A stretch of DNA of 50,616 nucleotides from Alphaproteobacteria bacterium. Its GTDB lineage: Bacteria; Pseudomonadota; Alphaproteobacteria; JACZXZ01. Position numbers and translations under genes: made by a program. The stretch lies in the NCBI GenBank assembly GCA_035625915.1, contig DASPOR010000203.1, positions 1 through 50,616 on the forward strand, read 5' to 3'. Below are positions 1 to 7,698 of this stretch, one piece after another (position 1 is the stretch's first letter; each line of letters opens with the position of its first letter). The notes under the pieces were generated by a model that worked only from the letters and a program-made list of their open reading frames with translations, searched no databases and was not told the origin of the DNA.

Positions 1-97
1 GCTGCCACTCGATGCCCGTGGCGGAAAGGCGCATCGATCCCTCGACGGGCGCACGGATGCCGGAGATGATGCTGGCTGCTTCCTCGTTCATTCCCAT
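1..97 (-). CDS. N-terminal end of an unidentified protein (runs off left edge)
   Basis: The first 32 codons of a minus-strand gene lie inside the window. ATG is at 97-95, with GGAGAG five bases upstream; a second in-frame ATG at 91 is spaced less well. The peptide begins MGMNEEAASIISG and is acidic then neutral, with no signal peptide. Too little is present to name a family. It is divergent from the Rieske oxygenase at 604 and may belong to the same catabolic region. Confidence 0.5.
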   Translation of the reverse strand, partial: MGMNEEAASIISGIRAPVEGSMRLSATGIEWQ

Positions 98-603
98 GTT
101 TTCTCTCCTATAGATCCTTCACGAGACGCAGCGCGTCGAAGGTTGCCGCGCGCGTATTGCGTCCGGCTCGCACGCCTTCTCTCGTCCGAATTGCATAATT
201 TGAACGAGCTGGGCCGCCTACTCAGTCTTGGCGTTAGCAATCATCACTATACAAACGTTTGGCACGACCGAGGGCGGAATTAAAATGAGCAGTGCCTTTC
301 TTCCGTATCGTTCAGGGTCGGCGATATGGTCGTGGGCCACGCCGTGAACGAACCCTTCGTCGTCGCTTGCACAAGGGAGCGGGCGCGCACAGGATCGGCG
401 TGGTCAGATTGGCCGTGACCAAAGACCGCCAACAAATTAGCATTCAACGTGATTGCGTATCCGGGGACAGTTCGTGGAGCCAACCTCTCATTCGGATGCC
501 GAGGAAAGAGGCGGATGTGGCAGAGATTGAATTTTCGCCTCTCTAACGATCCCATTATTGGCAACCTGAAACCGTCCTATCTGTATTTGAATGGAGATCA
601 TGA
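98..603. other. 506-bp divergent intergenic region
   Basis: This spacer separates the leftward partial gene from the rightward Rieske oxygenase. The opposing open frames near 280-565 lack convincing ribosome binding sites and resemble no family I know, so I do not call them. It must hold the promoter of the Rieske gene, but I see no clear -35/-10 pair. Confidence 0.4.
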
Positions 604-1779
604 ATGTCATTCAAGGACTACCTGGATCAACACGTTGTAAGCGGTTTGAATCGGCCGGCCGGCCAAGCCACTGGACTTCCACCCGAACTTTATACAAGCG
701 ATGTATTTTTTGCCTACGAGCAAAAATATCTCTTTGCCCGTAGCTGGATCTTTGTGGCGACCATCGATGAATTGTCGGAGCCCGGCACTGCCGTGCCAGT
801 ACTGGTGGCTGGTCGTCCGATTTTGATTGTGAGCGATCGTGATGGCAAGATTCGCGCCTTCCACAATACCTGCAGCCATCGAGGAACGCTGCTTGTTGAC
901 GAGCCGTGTCATGGGCAATCGTGGCTTCGTTGTCCATACCACTCTTGGGTCTATTGGCTAGACGGAACTGTCAAGGCAACACCGAATATCGGTGGCCATG
1001 GCGTTCACTCGCACGCGGACCTCGATGTTTCGAAACATGGCCTCAAGCCGATTCGCTGCGAAACCTGGCATCGACTTATCTTTGTGAACTTGTGCAGCGA
1101 CGGGCCTAGCCTCGCGGAATACGTAGCACCTCTTGCGGCCCGCTGGCCCATTGACTATGGCTGCTTGCGACTTGGTGGCATCAGATCGTTTGAGTTTAAG
1201 GCGAATTGGAAGCTCGTGATCGAAAACTTTTTGGAGAGCTATCATCTGCCCGCAATACATCCGGGCCTAAACAGCTATTCGCCAATGAAGGATCATTACA
1301 ATATCTTCATCAGTCCGAATGCATTCGGTCAGGCTACAAAAAAGTTCGCGCCGAATACGTCGATCGATGGCAAATCAGTACCGGAGATTCCAAACTATCC
1401 GCCTCACTTGCACGGACATGGCGAGTATCCCGTGCTGTTCCCGAGTCTAATGCTCGGTGCGCAAGCGACTGAACTCTTCGCAATAACTTGCGAGCCGATT
1501 GGCCCTGAACTGACCCGCGAACGCTATTACCTCTTTTTTACTGAAGCGGCCATGACCGACGAATTGTCGGAAGTTCGAAATGGAATCCTCGATCGATGGT
1601 TTGAGGTAAACGTCGAAGACGTTGACGTTGTCGAACGCATGCAACAAGGCAGACATGGCGCCGCATGGAGCGGTGATGTGTTCGCTCCCGAGCTGGAGGC
1701 TTGCGTACATCATTTCGAGAAGCGTGTGGTCGCTACGATTCTCGAAGGACGAAGGGCCGCGAATGCTGCGGGACCCTGA
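604..1779 (+). CDS. Aromatic ring-hydroxylating dioxygenase, large (alpha) subunit, Rieske type
   Basis: A 391-residue oxygenase subunit. The Rieske 2Fe-2S ligands are visible as C90-x-H92 (in CSHRG) and C110-x2-H113 (in CPYHSW). The C-terminal catalytic domain carries the mononuclear iron site: H214 and H219 inside NWKLVIENFLESYHLPAIH, and probably D339 in NVEDVDVVERMQ. Family members use electrons from a reductase to insert O2 into aromatic rings or to demethylate N- or O-methyl groups. No reductase, ferredoxin or beta subunit lies next to it, which fits the three-component alpha-only class or an electron donor encoded elsewhere. The ATG at 604 is preceded by GGAG at 593-596. The substrate cannot be told from sequence. 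Confidence 0.93.
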   Translation: MSFKDYLDQHVVSGLNRPAGQATGLPPELYTSDVFFAYEQKYLFARSWIFVATIDELSEPGTAVPVLVAGRPILIVSDRDGKIRAFHNTCSHRGTLLVDEPCHGQSWLRCPYHSWVYWLDGTVKATPNIGGHGVHSHADLDVSKHGLKPIRCETWHRLIFVNLCSDGPSLAEYVAPLAARWPIDYGCLRLGGIRSFEFKANWKLVIENFLESYHLPAIHPGLNSYSPMKDHYNIFISPNAFGQATKKFAPNTSIDGKSVPEIPNYPPHLHGHGEYPVLFPSLMLGAQATELFAITCEPIGPELTRERYYLFFTEAAMTDELSEVRNGILDRWFEVNVEDVDVVERMQQGRHGAAWSGDVFAPELEACVHHFEKRVVATILEGRRAANAAGP

Positions 1780-2045
1780 GCGAATTTCGGATTCAAAGCA
1801 CAGTCATGCGTTGCGCCCGACGAATAATTCCGGACTTCTCCAATCGTCCGGCCATGACGTTAATGAGAACGAACGATCAGACTCAGCGCGCTCACATGAG
1901 GTTGTCTAGCGTGTGGTATTCTGATTTGAAGTTCCTAAACGCGGATGCCACCAAAATGACAGGAACTTCAAATCCACCATACTAGGCATCTCTGATCATT
2001 CGTCTTTCATCCACGGGGTGCTCGATTCACCGCTTCTGGCGCAAA
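1780..2045. other. Intergenic, no feature seen
   Basis: This stretch lies between the Rieske gene and the 3' end of the leftward hydrolase operon. I see no terminator with a U-tract and no credible reading frame. Confidence 0.4.
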
Positions 2046-2245
2046 GCGGACATTGAATCGCCCGTGTAAGTGGGGCCTATTTATGAGTGTGCGACCTGGC
2101 TACCTGCGAGCAGGTGCACTTGTTTTCGGCTCAAGCCAAATCCACGCGCCGAAATCCGTTTGCGCAGATTTTGGGCCCCGCGAATTGACGGACCATCCGG
2201 CTGGCATTGATGTTGTTGAGTAGCCATTCGCCCTGCGAGCCCAGC
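2046..2245. repeat. Dispersed 200-bp repeat, copy A
   Basis: These 200 bases match 28805-29005 in the same orientation with one single-base gap and about 38 mismatches by hand count (roughly 81 percent identity). Both copies start with GCGGACATTGAATCGCC and end with CGAGCCCAGC. The copy replaces the 3' half of the alpha/beta hydrolase gene, whose family similarity stops at the repeat edge. It has no transposase and no clear terminal inverted repeats, so it looks like a non-autonomous or decayed element. Confidence 0.8.
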
Positions 2246-2644
2246 AATCGCCGCAACGACACCCTTGACCTTGGCGCTGTCGTCGTCCGTACGGAAGGCG
2301 GCAGTGGAATAGAGCCCGAGGCTTATCAGATGCTGGGTGTAGTTGCGCGCATAGGCCGGACCGACCATGCCGCCTAGCGAGTGACCCGCGAAATGCGCCT
2401 TCTCGATGCCAAGCTCGGCCCGCAGCGCCTCCAGGTCCTCGACCAGGTCTTGGAGCGTGTAGGGTGGCTGAGGTTTGGGCGACAGGCCATGGCCGCGCAG
2501 GTCGTAGCTGATGCAGCGGAATTCTTTCTTGAGGTGCGGCACAAGCCCGGCGAAGGATGCCCGAGAGGCGCCGATGCCATGGATGAGGAACAGCGCGGGG
2601 CCTTCACCCTCGACCGAGTAAGCGGAATGAACCGCCCTTGCCAT
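2081..2644 (-). pseudogene. Alpha/beta hydrolase, 3'-truncated by a repeat
   Basis: The start is ATG 2644, one base after the tautomerase stop, so the two were translationally coupled. Residues 1 to about 134 are a normal alpha/beta hydrolase N-half: oxyanion motif HGIG at 22-25, RGHG, and the nucleophile elbow GHSLGG with S89. From about residue 135 the reading frame enters repeat copy A and continues as unrelated sequence to residue 187. Family members are about 260 residues and carry the acid and catalytic His in the missing half, so the product should be inactive. The neighbours suggest it once cleaved an ester or ring-fission product in the flavin monooxygenase pathway. Confidence 0.85.
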
Positions 2645-2645
2645 C

Positions 2646-2846
2646 TCACTTGTCCGGATATTTTTCGCGCATCGTCTCGTAGCCGACGACCCAGTCGTCC
2701 TTGTCGACCTCGGTGAAGAGGACATGAAAGGCCTCCGGCCTGCCGCCGCCGGCGCCGCGGATGAAGCCGTCGACGAGCTCCTTTGCGATCTTTTTCTTCT
2801 GATCAGGCGTACGGCCCTTGAGCATTTCGACTCGAATAGTGGGCAC
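2646..2846 (-). CDS. 4-oxalocrotonate tautomerase family protein
   Basis: A 66-residue protein starting MPTIRVEM. After removal of Met, the N-terminal Pro is the catalytic base of the tautomerase superfamily. The length and the pattern (GRTPDQKKKIAKELVDG, then FTEVDKDDWVVG) match small 4-oxalocrotonate tautomerase-like enzymes, which interconvert enol and keto forms of ring-cleavage products. It sits just downstream of the flavin reductase in the leftward operon, with an 18-base gap containing a GGGAGGAA-like binding site. This context supports a role in degrading an aromatic or heterocyclic compound. The exact substrate is unknown. Confidence 0.88.
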   Translation of the reverse strand: MPTIRVEMLKGRTPDQKKKIAKELVDGFIRGAGGGRPEAFHVLFTEVDKDDWVVGYETMREKYPDK

Positions 2847-2863
2847 GATGTTCCTCCCGGGTT

Positions 2864-3367
2864 TCAGTTTAAGAACTGCCTTGTGATCACCTCGGCATAG
2901 GCGCCGTTCACATACGCGAGCGGCATGGCCTCACGGCTGCAAACTGCCTCGACGCCGCCGACTACCACTAGATGCGATCCGAAAGCAGCGATGTTGGCAA
3001 GACGGCACGAAAAGGCGCAAACGGAGGTCGCGAGGACCGGTCCGTGTGGATGGCCTCCCGCAGCAAGCGGGATTCCTGCGAACCGATCGGCTTCGGCCAC
3101 CACGGATCGCCCAGCGAAGATCTCTGCCACGGCGTGGTCATCTTGGTCGAGTACGTTGATGCAGAATTGGCCGTTGCCTGTCACGAGGCTCGCGATCCGG
3201 CTCGCCGCCCGAAGGCAGACCAGCACGGCCGGCGGGTCGGCGGAGACTGACGAGAAGGCGCTCACCGTGGCACCATGACGTCCGAGGGGGCCATCGGTGG
3301 TGACGACGGTGACACTGTTGGCGACGCGCCGCATCGCCGCGATGAACGATATGCGATCTGCGGTCAT
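2864..3367 (-). CDS. Flavin reductase domain protein (reductase of a two-component monooxygenase)
   Basis: A 167-residue protein with the flavin reductase-like fold. It has an N-terminal VTVVTT segment, then GATVSAFSSVSADPPAVLVCL, the flavin-binding signature, and a conserved FCINVL stretch. It would reduce FMN or FAD with NAD(P)H and hand the reduced flavin to the luciferase-like oxygenase encoded just upstream. The start ATG at 3367 overlaps that gene's TGA (ATGA), a tight coupling that supports a shared complex or pathway. The same frame stays open further upstream, but that part is antisense or out-of-frame to the oxygenase and is not used. Confidence 0.9.
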   Translation of the reverse strand: MTADRISFIAAMRRVANSVTVVTTDGPLGRHGATVSAFSSVSADPPAVLVCLRAASRIASLVTGNGQFCINVLDQDDHAVAEIFAGRSVVAEADRFAGIPLAAGGHPHGPVLATSVCAFSCRLANIAAFGSHLVVVGGVEAVCSREAMPLAYVNGAYAEVITRQFLN

Positions 3368-4401
3368 GCGGCGATGACCTTCGCCGCTGAAGCCTTGCGG
3401 AAGTATGGCATCACGTCTTCGGCGAATTGACTCATCATGTCGAGGGTCATGGCCTCGTCCTGCCCGAAGTTGGAAGTTGTAATCACGTCGTCGATGCCGA
3501 GTTCCGCGTAAACCGAGAGCCGGTCGATCATTTCGTCGCGCTCGCAGATGAGTAGATTGGACGCAAGCTCTTCGAGCGTCTGGTTGCGGGGTAGCGGACT
3601 GACGATGCCCTGGTCGACGATGCCGGGCCCGCCGAACACGTTGTCGAAGCTCTTGTAGTAGGTATAGGCGCACTCAGCGATATGCTGGCGCTCCTTGTCA
3701 TTGTGCACAAGGAACACACCGCGCTGCAGGCTAAGTCGCGTGTCGAGTAGGCGGTCCGCCGCCGCCTTGCCGCGCTGGAAGGCGTTGACCTGGTCCATAA
3801 GCTGCTGGTGGCTACCGCCGAGCGGTGTTGTCTGCACGTGATAGCCGGCCATCGCTGCAGCCTCGATGCCGGCGGGGTTCATCACCGCCACCATCAGCGG
3901 GATCGGATCTTCCGGCCGCGGCATGATCGTAAGCGCCTCAAAGGAGTAACGTGGGCTGTTCCAGGTAACGTCCTCCCGAGTGAGCAACACCTCAAGCAAC
4001 TTGAGGTCTTCTTCGAACTGCGGCTTGGTCTGGCCGAAGGGAACGCCCATTCGTTCTGTCTCGAAGGCGAAGGCGCCTTTGCCCACGCCCAGCATCAGGC
4101 GACCTTCGCACAGGACCTGCGCCAGAGCCACCTCGCCTGCGAAGACGCGCATGTCGTGGAGTGGTAGCTGGCACACGGAAGTCACGAGTTTTATGCGGCT
4201 CGTGTGCGCCGCAATTTTTACCGCCATTTGCAGGGGTGCGGGAATCAGCAACAGGTTAACGAGATGGTGTTCCGGAATGCCCACACCGCGAAAGCCCAGC
4301 TTCTCCGCATGCAGCGCCTGCTGGATGACATTCCTATACAGTCGCTTGCCGCCCGTCCTCGGATCCAACATGTGGCTGGAAAGAAAGTGGATGAAGTCCA
4401 T
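3364..4401 (-). CDS. Luciferase-like (LLM class) flavin-dependent monooxygenase
   Basis: A 345-residue protein of the bacterial luciferase-like monooxygenase family. It opens with MDFIHFLSS, followed by the PEHH motif at 43-46, then LVTSVCQLPLHDM and GRLMLGVGKG, typical of the TIM-barrel LLM fold. It would use reduced FMN and O2 for hydroxylation, desulfonation or ring opening, fed by the adjacent flavin reductase. The frame is open to 4830, but the extra 143 residues do not look like the family. ATG 4401 has GGGAG eight bases upstream and gives a family-typical length. It is the first gene of a four-gene leftward operon. Confidence 0.9.
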   Translation of the reverse strand: MDFIHFLSSHMLDPRTGGKRLYRNVIQQALHAEKLGFRGVGIPEHHLVNLLLIPAPLQMAVKIAAHTSRIKLVTSVCQLPLHDMRVFAGEVALAQVLCEGRLMLGVGKGAFAFETERMGVPFGQTKPQFEEDLKLLEVLLTREDVTWNSPRYSFEALTIMPRPEDPIPLMVAVMNPAGIEAAAMAGYHVQTTPLGGSHQQLMDQVNAFQRGKAAADRLLDTRLSLQRGVFLVHNDKERQHIAECAYTYYKSFDNVFGGPGIVDQGIVSPLPRNQTLEELASNLLICERDEMIDRLSVYAELGIDDVITTSNFGQDEAMTLDMMSQFAEDVMPYFRKASAAKVIAA

Positions 4402-4962
4402 GAACTGCGCTCCCGAAATGGGTGCCAGGACATTGCCAGAGGCCCGTACTTTTGGAAAACAAATTATTTTTGTCATAATCTTCGAAATTCTCGAATTTAC
4501 CTCGTGGACGTCAACGAATTCCGCGCTCATTTGGATGTTGGCGAGACCGGAAGCCTTTGCGGTCCTTCGTTTTGAACTCGTCACGGCGCGTTTGGTCCAT
4601 ACGTCCGAAATGCGCCATAAGCGGAAGTCATGACCATATTTTGCGTCGTCCGCTGTTCCTCCAAAAACAGACGCCCAAAAGCGACTCGAGCATTCCCGAA
4701 AGACGCCACGAGACGAAGGTGCCGCAGGGATGACGTAACTGACAGACCGCTGAGTTATCGTGATCGAGGAGGCAACCCGCGGCACTGCATTTAGATACAA
4801 AACGAAGAAAACCTTCGTTCGGTGTTTCATCCGCGGTGGCGTTTACTCGACGCCTTGATTGGCCAGATGGACCGGCCTACGATCGTCGCAAGTGCCGTAA
4901 TCTGAATTTGATTTCCATGCTTCGACGAGTCCTTTCGTCAATTAAATAGGCAAGGTTCACCG
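4402..4962. other. 561-bp divergent regulatory region
   Basis: This region separates the leftward LLM operon from the rightward M24 gene. It is more AT-rich than its flanks, especially around 4450-4500. Besides the palindrome at 4485-4498, it holds a short inverted repeat GACGA-N6-TCGTC at 4924-4939, 24 bases before the M24 start. No regulator gene lies beside it. Confidence 0.4.
4485..4498. promoter_or_regulatory. Palindrome AAATTCTCGAATTT, candidate operator
   Basis: A perfect 6-bp inverted repeat with a two-base centre, also readable as TTCGA-N5-TCGAA on its left side. It lies 84 bases upstream of the LLM monooxygenase start in an AT-rich patch, where an operator for the catabolic operon would be expected. 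No cognate regulator can be assigned. Confidence 0.3.
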
Positions 4963-6153
4963 ATGCAAAACTCAACGACGAGCAAGGAACAGGAGTACCG
5001 ATCGAGAGTCGAGCGTATCCGCGCCCATTTCAAGGAGCGGAAACTTGACGCCATTTTCGTCACCGATCCTCTCAACGTTGCTTATGTTTCCGCATTCTGG
5101 GAGTACGTCCCAATTCGCATGGAAGCGGTGTTGATCCCGCTCGATGGCGAATGCACGTTCATCGTCTCCAAGAATGAATACGAGTATGCCTGTAAGGTAA
5201 GTTGGATCGAGGACATACGGTATTACACCGAGTTTCCAGAAAGGGGCCGGCATCAAAATCCGATCGAGCTACTGACAGAGGTGATCCACGAGAAAAGATT
5301 GGAAAAGGCGGCAGTTGGTGTGGAGCGCCATTCCCTCCCACTTGGCGAAATGGATCGCATTTCTGCAGCTCTGCCGGCCGTACGATTCGGTGATGCTTCT
5401 CCGACGCTGACCAAGTGCCGGATGGTCAAATCACCGTACGAAGTTGACATGCTAAAGAAGGCCGGCAAAGTGGCCGTAGCGGGTTGGCGTGCTGCGCTGG
5501 AGGTGGCAAAACCTGGCATGCGTGAGTTTGAGGTCGGGCAGGCCGCCCGACAGGCCGCGACGGAAACGGCGGCGGAGATGATGAACCTGGAGAGCGATCT
5601 TCATCACTCGCCGATCGTTGATGGCGTGCAGCTCATCCAGTCTGGACCCCGATCCTCGATCTCCCATGGCCGCGGCTCGTTGAACCGCATGAAGCGCGGC
5701 GACATGGTTGCCATGTGCTTCTGCCTGACCAATCAGTTCAAGGGATACCGTGTGGGCTTTGCGCGAAATTTCGCACTCGGCCATGCAACCGAGGAGATGG
5801 TCAAAGTTTACGATCTGCTTTTCCAAGCACAGCAAGCCGCATTTGCCGAATTGCGGCCCGGCGTCAAGGCGAGCCACTTGGATCGGCTCGTGCGCGAGAG
5901 AATCGAGAAAGCGGGATATGGACAATTCATAGAGCACCGTCTTGGGCGCGGCGTGGGAATGTTGTATGCCGAGGCCCCCGATCTGAAGGAAGGTGATGAC
6001 ACCGTGATCGAAGTGGGAATGTGTCTCAGCATTGAACCGGCGGTATACATAGGTGGCAAGTGGGGAATTGAGATCGAGGATTCGGTCCACGTCACGCACG
6101 ACGGTTTTGAGTTCCTGACAGTCGCTCCCGAGCCCGAGCTGCCAGTGCTATAG
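4963..6153 (+). CDS. M24 family (creatinase/prolidase fold) hydrolase lacking metal ligands
   Basis: A 396-residue two-domain protein. It has a creatinase N-domain (about 15-150, with FVTDPLNVAYVSAF) and a pita-bread C-domain (about 160-390, with SGPRSSISHG, GMCLSIEPAVY and GIEIEDSVHV). Metallopeptidases of the family bind two metals through D, D, H, E, E. Here, by eye, the two Asp positions are C252 and G265 and the His position is R329, while E358 and E372 remain. H235 in the SHG motif matches the substrate-acting His of creatinase. This argues for a metal-independent hydrolase of a small C-N compound rather than an Xaa-Pro peptidase; creatinase and ectoine hydrolase are known relatives of this kind. 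ATG 4963 follows AAGG at a good distance. Confidence 0.85.
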   Translation: MQNSTTSKEQEYRSRVERIRAHFKERKLDAIFVTDPLNVAYVSAFWEYVPIRMEAVLIPLDGECTFIVSKNEYEYACKVSWIEDIRYYTEFPERGRHQNPIELLTEVIHEKRLEKAAVGVERHSLPLGEMDRISAALPAVRFGDASPTLTKCRMVKSPYEVDMLKKAGKVAVAGWRAALEVAKPGMREFEVGQAARQAATETAAEMMNLESDLHHSPIVDGVQLIQSGPRSSISHGRGSLNRMKRGDMVAMCFCLTNQFKGYRVGFARNFALGHATEEMVKVYDLLFQAQQAAFAELRPGVKASHLDRLVRERIEKAGYGQFIEHRLGRGVGMLYAEAPDLKEGDDTVIEVGMCLSIEPAVYIGGKWGIEIEDSVHVTHDGFEFLTVAPEPELPVL

Positions 6154-6489
6154 AGAAGTGTGACCTGCTCCCCACAAATTGGTCCACCCTGAGTGTTAGT
6201 TTCAATAAGGATTGAGTCTGCCTTTTATGCGACGATTGATCCGGGCGAACGCCCGCAAGTCGGGCATGGTCCTGATCGCCGTACTCGACGCGCAGATCGG
6301 TGAATGATCCTTATGCAAGAGTGGCGAACATTTGTCCCGCTCGTTTGAGAAGCGGAGCTTGTTTTTCACGCCTGCCCTTCTCGTTTACTCACAGGACTCG
6401 TCCATGGCGTCAACCTCAAGGCTCCTTGTCTTGGCGAATACCCAATGCTACGAACAGAGCTTTAAGGGGGTGTAAAAAAACCAACCCGA
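6154..6489. other. 336-bp intergenic region, possible mobile-element debris
   Basis: No gene is supported here. The stretch around 6160-6200 (TGCTCCCCACAAATTGGTCC) reminds me of insertion-sequence ends, and 6227-6307 contains a short open frame of 26 codons, but no transposase fragment can be recognised. A GGGGGTG at about 6465 is too far from the next start to be a clear binding site. Confidence 0.3.
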
Positions 6490-7659
6490 ATGACGCCCAT
6501 GAAAATTATCAAACTGGAAACCTTCGTTTGCCGCATCCCCTACAAGCGCGTCGAGGCCAGCTCGGTGATTAATCGGGGCGGCATCACCGACGTGGTCGTA
6601 AAGATCACCGGCGACAACGGGATAGTCGGCTGGGGGGAGTGCACGCGGGCGGCCGATGTGGCTGGAATTGAGAGTGCAGTTAAGGCCATGGCGCCGCTCG
6701 TGATCGGGCGAGACCCATGGGACAAAGAAGCGATCCACCGAGACTTGGCACTCCACGCACTTTGGGCGCTTCAGCCGATGACTGGTAATTTCGCCTTCGC
6801 CGGGATCGATATGGCTCTCTGGGATCTCTGCGGCAAGCAGTGCGGCCAGCCGCTTTACCGGCTCTTCGGTGGCGCGTTGCGCGAGGAGATTGATTACTTC
6901 TATTACATGGAATGGGGATCGCCGGAAGAGATTGCGCGCCAAGCGGCTGATGGAGTCGAGCGGGGCTATCGCGTCTACTACATTAAAGTCGGGGTCGACG
7001 AGAAGCGCGAGGAGGCCATGTTGGAGGCTCTGCGCCATGTAATCGGTCCTGACGGTCTCATCCGGATTGACGCGAACCAGGCCTGGAGCTTGCCCCGGGC
7101 GGTACGGATACTCAAGCGCTGGCATTTGCGCTTTGACCTCGACTTCGCCGAGGCGCCAGTGCGCATTGACCCAGTCGAGAATATGCTGGACTTGCGCCGG
7201 CAGATCGACGTGCCGCTCTGCGTCAACGAGGGCTTGTGGCGTGGTGCTGACGCCTACCGCGTAATCAAAAGTCGTTGTGGCGACTATCTCTGCTTCAGCC
7301 CCTACTGGGTCGGATCTTTCGGCCATTTTCACACCCTTGCTCATGTTGGCCATCTGGAGGGATGGCAGATTTGCAAGCACACCCATGGTGAGTTCGGACT
7401 CGCAGCCGCCGCCTTCCATCATTTGATGATCGCCGCCCCTAATGCGTGCGTCGGACATCAACAGACTGCGCAGTTGATGGAAGACGATATATTGGCGCAG
7501 CGGTTGCCCATCTCAGATGGACCGCGTTGGGGTCGCATCGATGAGCCGGGACTCGGTGTCGAAGTCGATGAAGCGAAGCTCCGGAAATACGACGCCGCCT
7601 ACCGAAAATATGGCGAATTTCCGACCTACATTGACAAGACGAAGGCCGCGAAAGAATAG
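6490..7659 (+). CDS. Mandelate racemase/muconate lactonizing enzyme family protein (first of two)
   Basis: A 389-residue enolase-superfamily enzyme with an N-terminal capping domain (about 1-130) and a TIM barrel. Mg ligands appear as D194 (RIDANQAW), E221 (FAEAPV) and E247 (VNEG). K166 in YYIKVG is the second Lys of the usual KxK pair, and the first Lys is Tyr. H297 in KHTHGE matches the mandelate racemase catalytic His, but its Asp partner appears to be Ser. Enzymes of this family abstract a proton alpha to a carboxylate for racemisation, dehydration or cycloisomerisation. ATG 6490 or the in-frame ATG 6499 could start it; neither has a strong binding site. Confidence 0.9.
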   Translation: MTPMKIIKLETFVCRIPYKRVEASSVINRGGITDVVVKITGDNGIVGWGECTRAADVAGIESAVKAMAPLVIGRDPWDKEAIHRDLALHALWALQPMTGNFAFAGIDMALWDLCGKQCGQPLYRLFGGALREEIDYFYYMEWGSPEEIARQAADGVERGYRVYYIKVGVDEKREEAMLEALRHVIGPDGLIRIDANQAWSLPRAVRILKRWHLRFDLDFAEAPVRIDPVENMLDLRRQIDVPLCVNEGLWRGADAYRVIKSRCGDYLCFSPYWVGSFGHFHTLAHVGHLEGWQICKHTHGEFGLAAAAFHHLMIAAPNACVGHQQTAQLMEDDILAQRLPISDGPRWGRIDEPGLGVEVDEAKLRKYDAAYRKYGEFPTYIDKTKAAKE

Positions 7660-7698
7660 CCCAATAGCACACTAACCTCGGATAGCTGGGCCAGTGTC

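Noticed and set aside
280..564. Opposing small frames before the Rieske gene
   Set aside because: No ribosome binding sites and no recognisable family; the region is better seen as a promoter spacer.
4402..4830. N-terminal extension of the LLM monooxygenase to 488 residues
   Set aside because: The extra 143 residues lack family similarity, and ATG 4401 has a good Shine-Dalgarno.
6154..6307. Insertion sequence end
   Set aside because: Only a vague resemblance to IS termini; no transposase fragment, no inverted partner and no target duplication.
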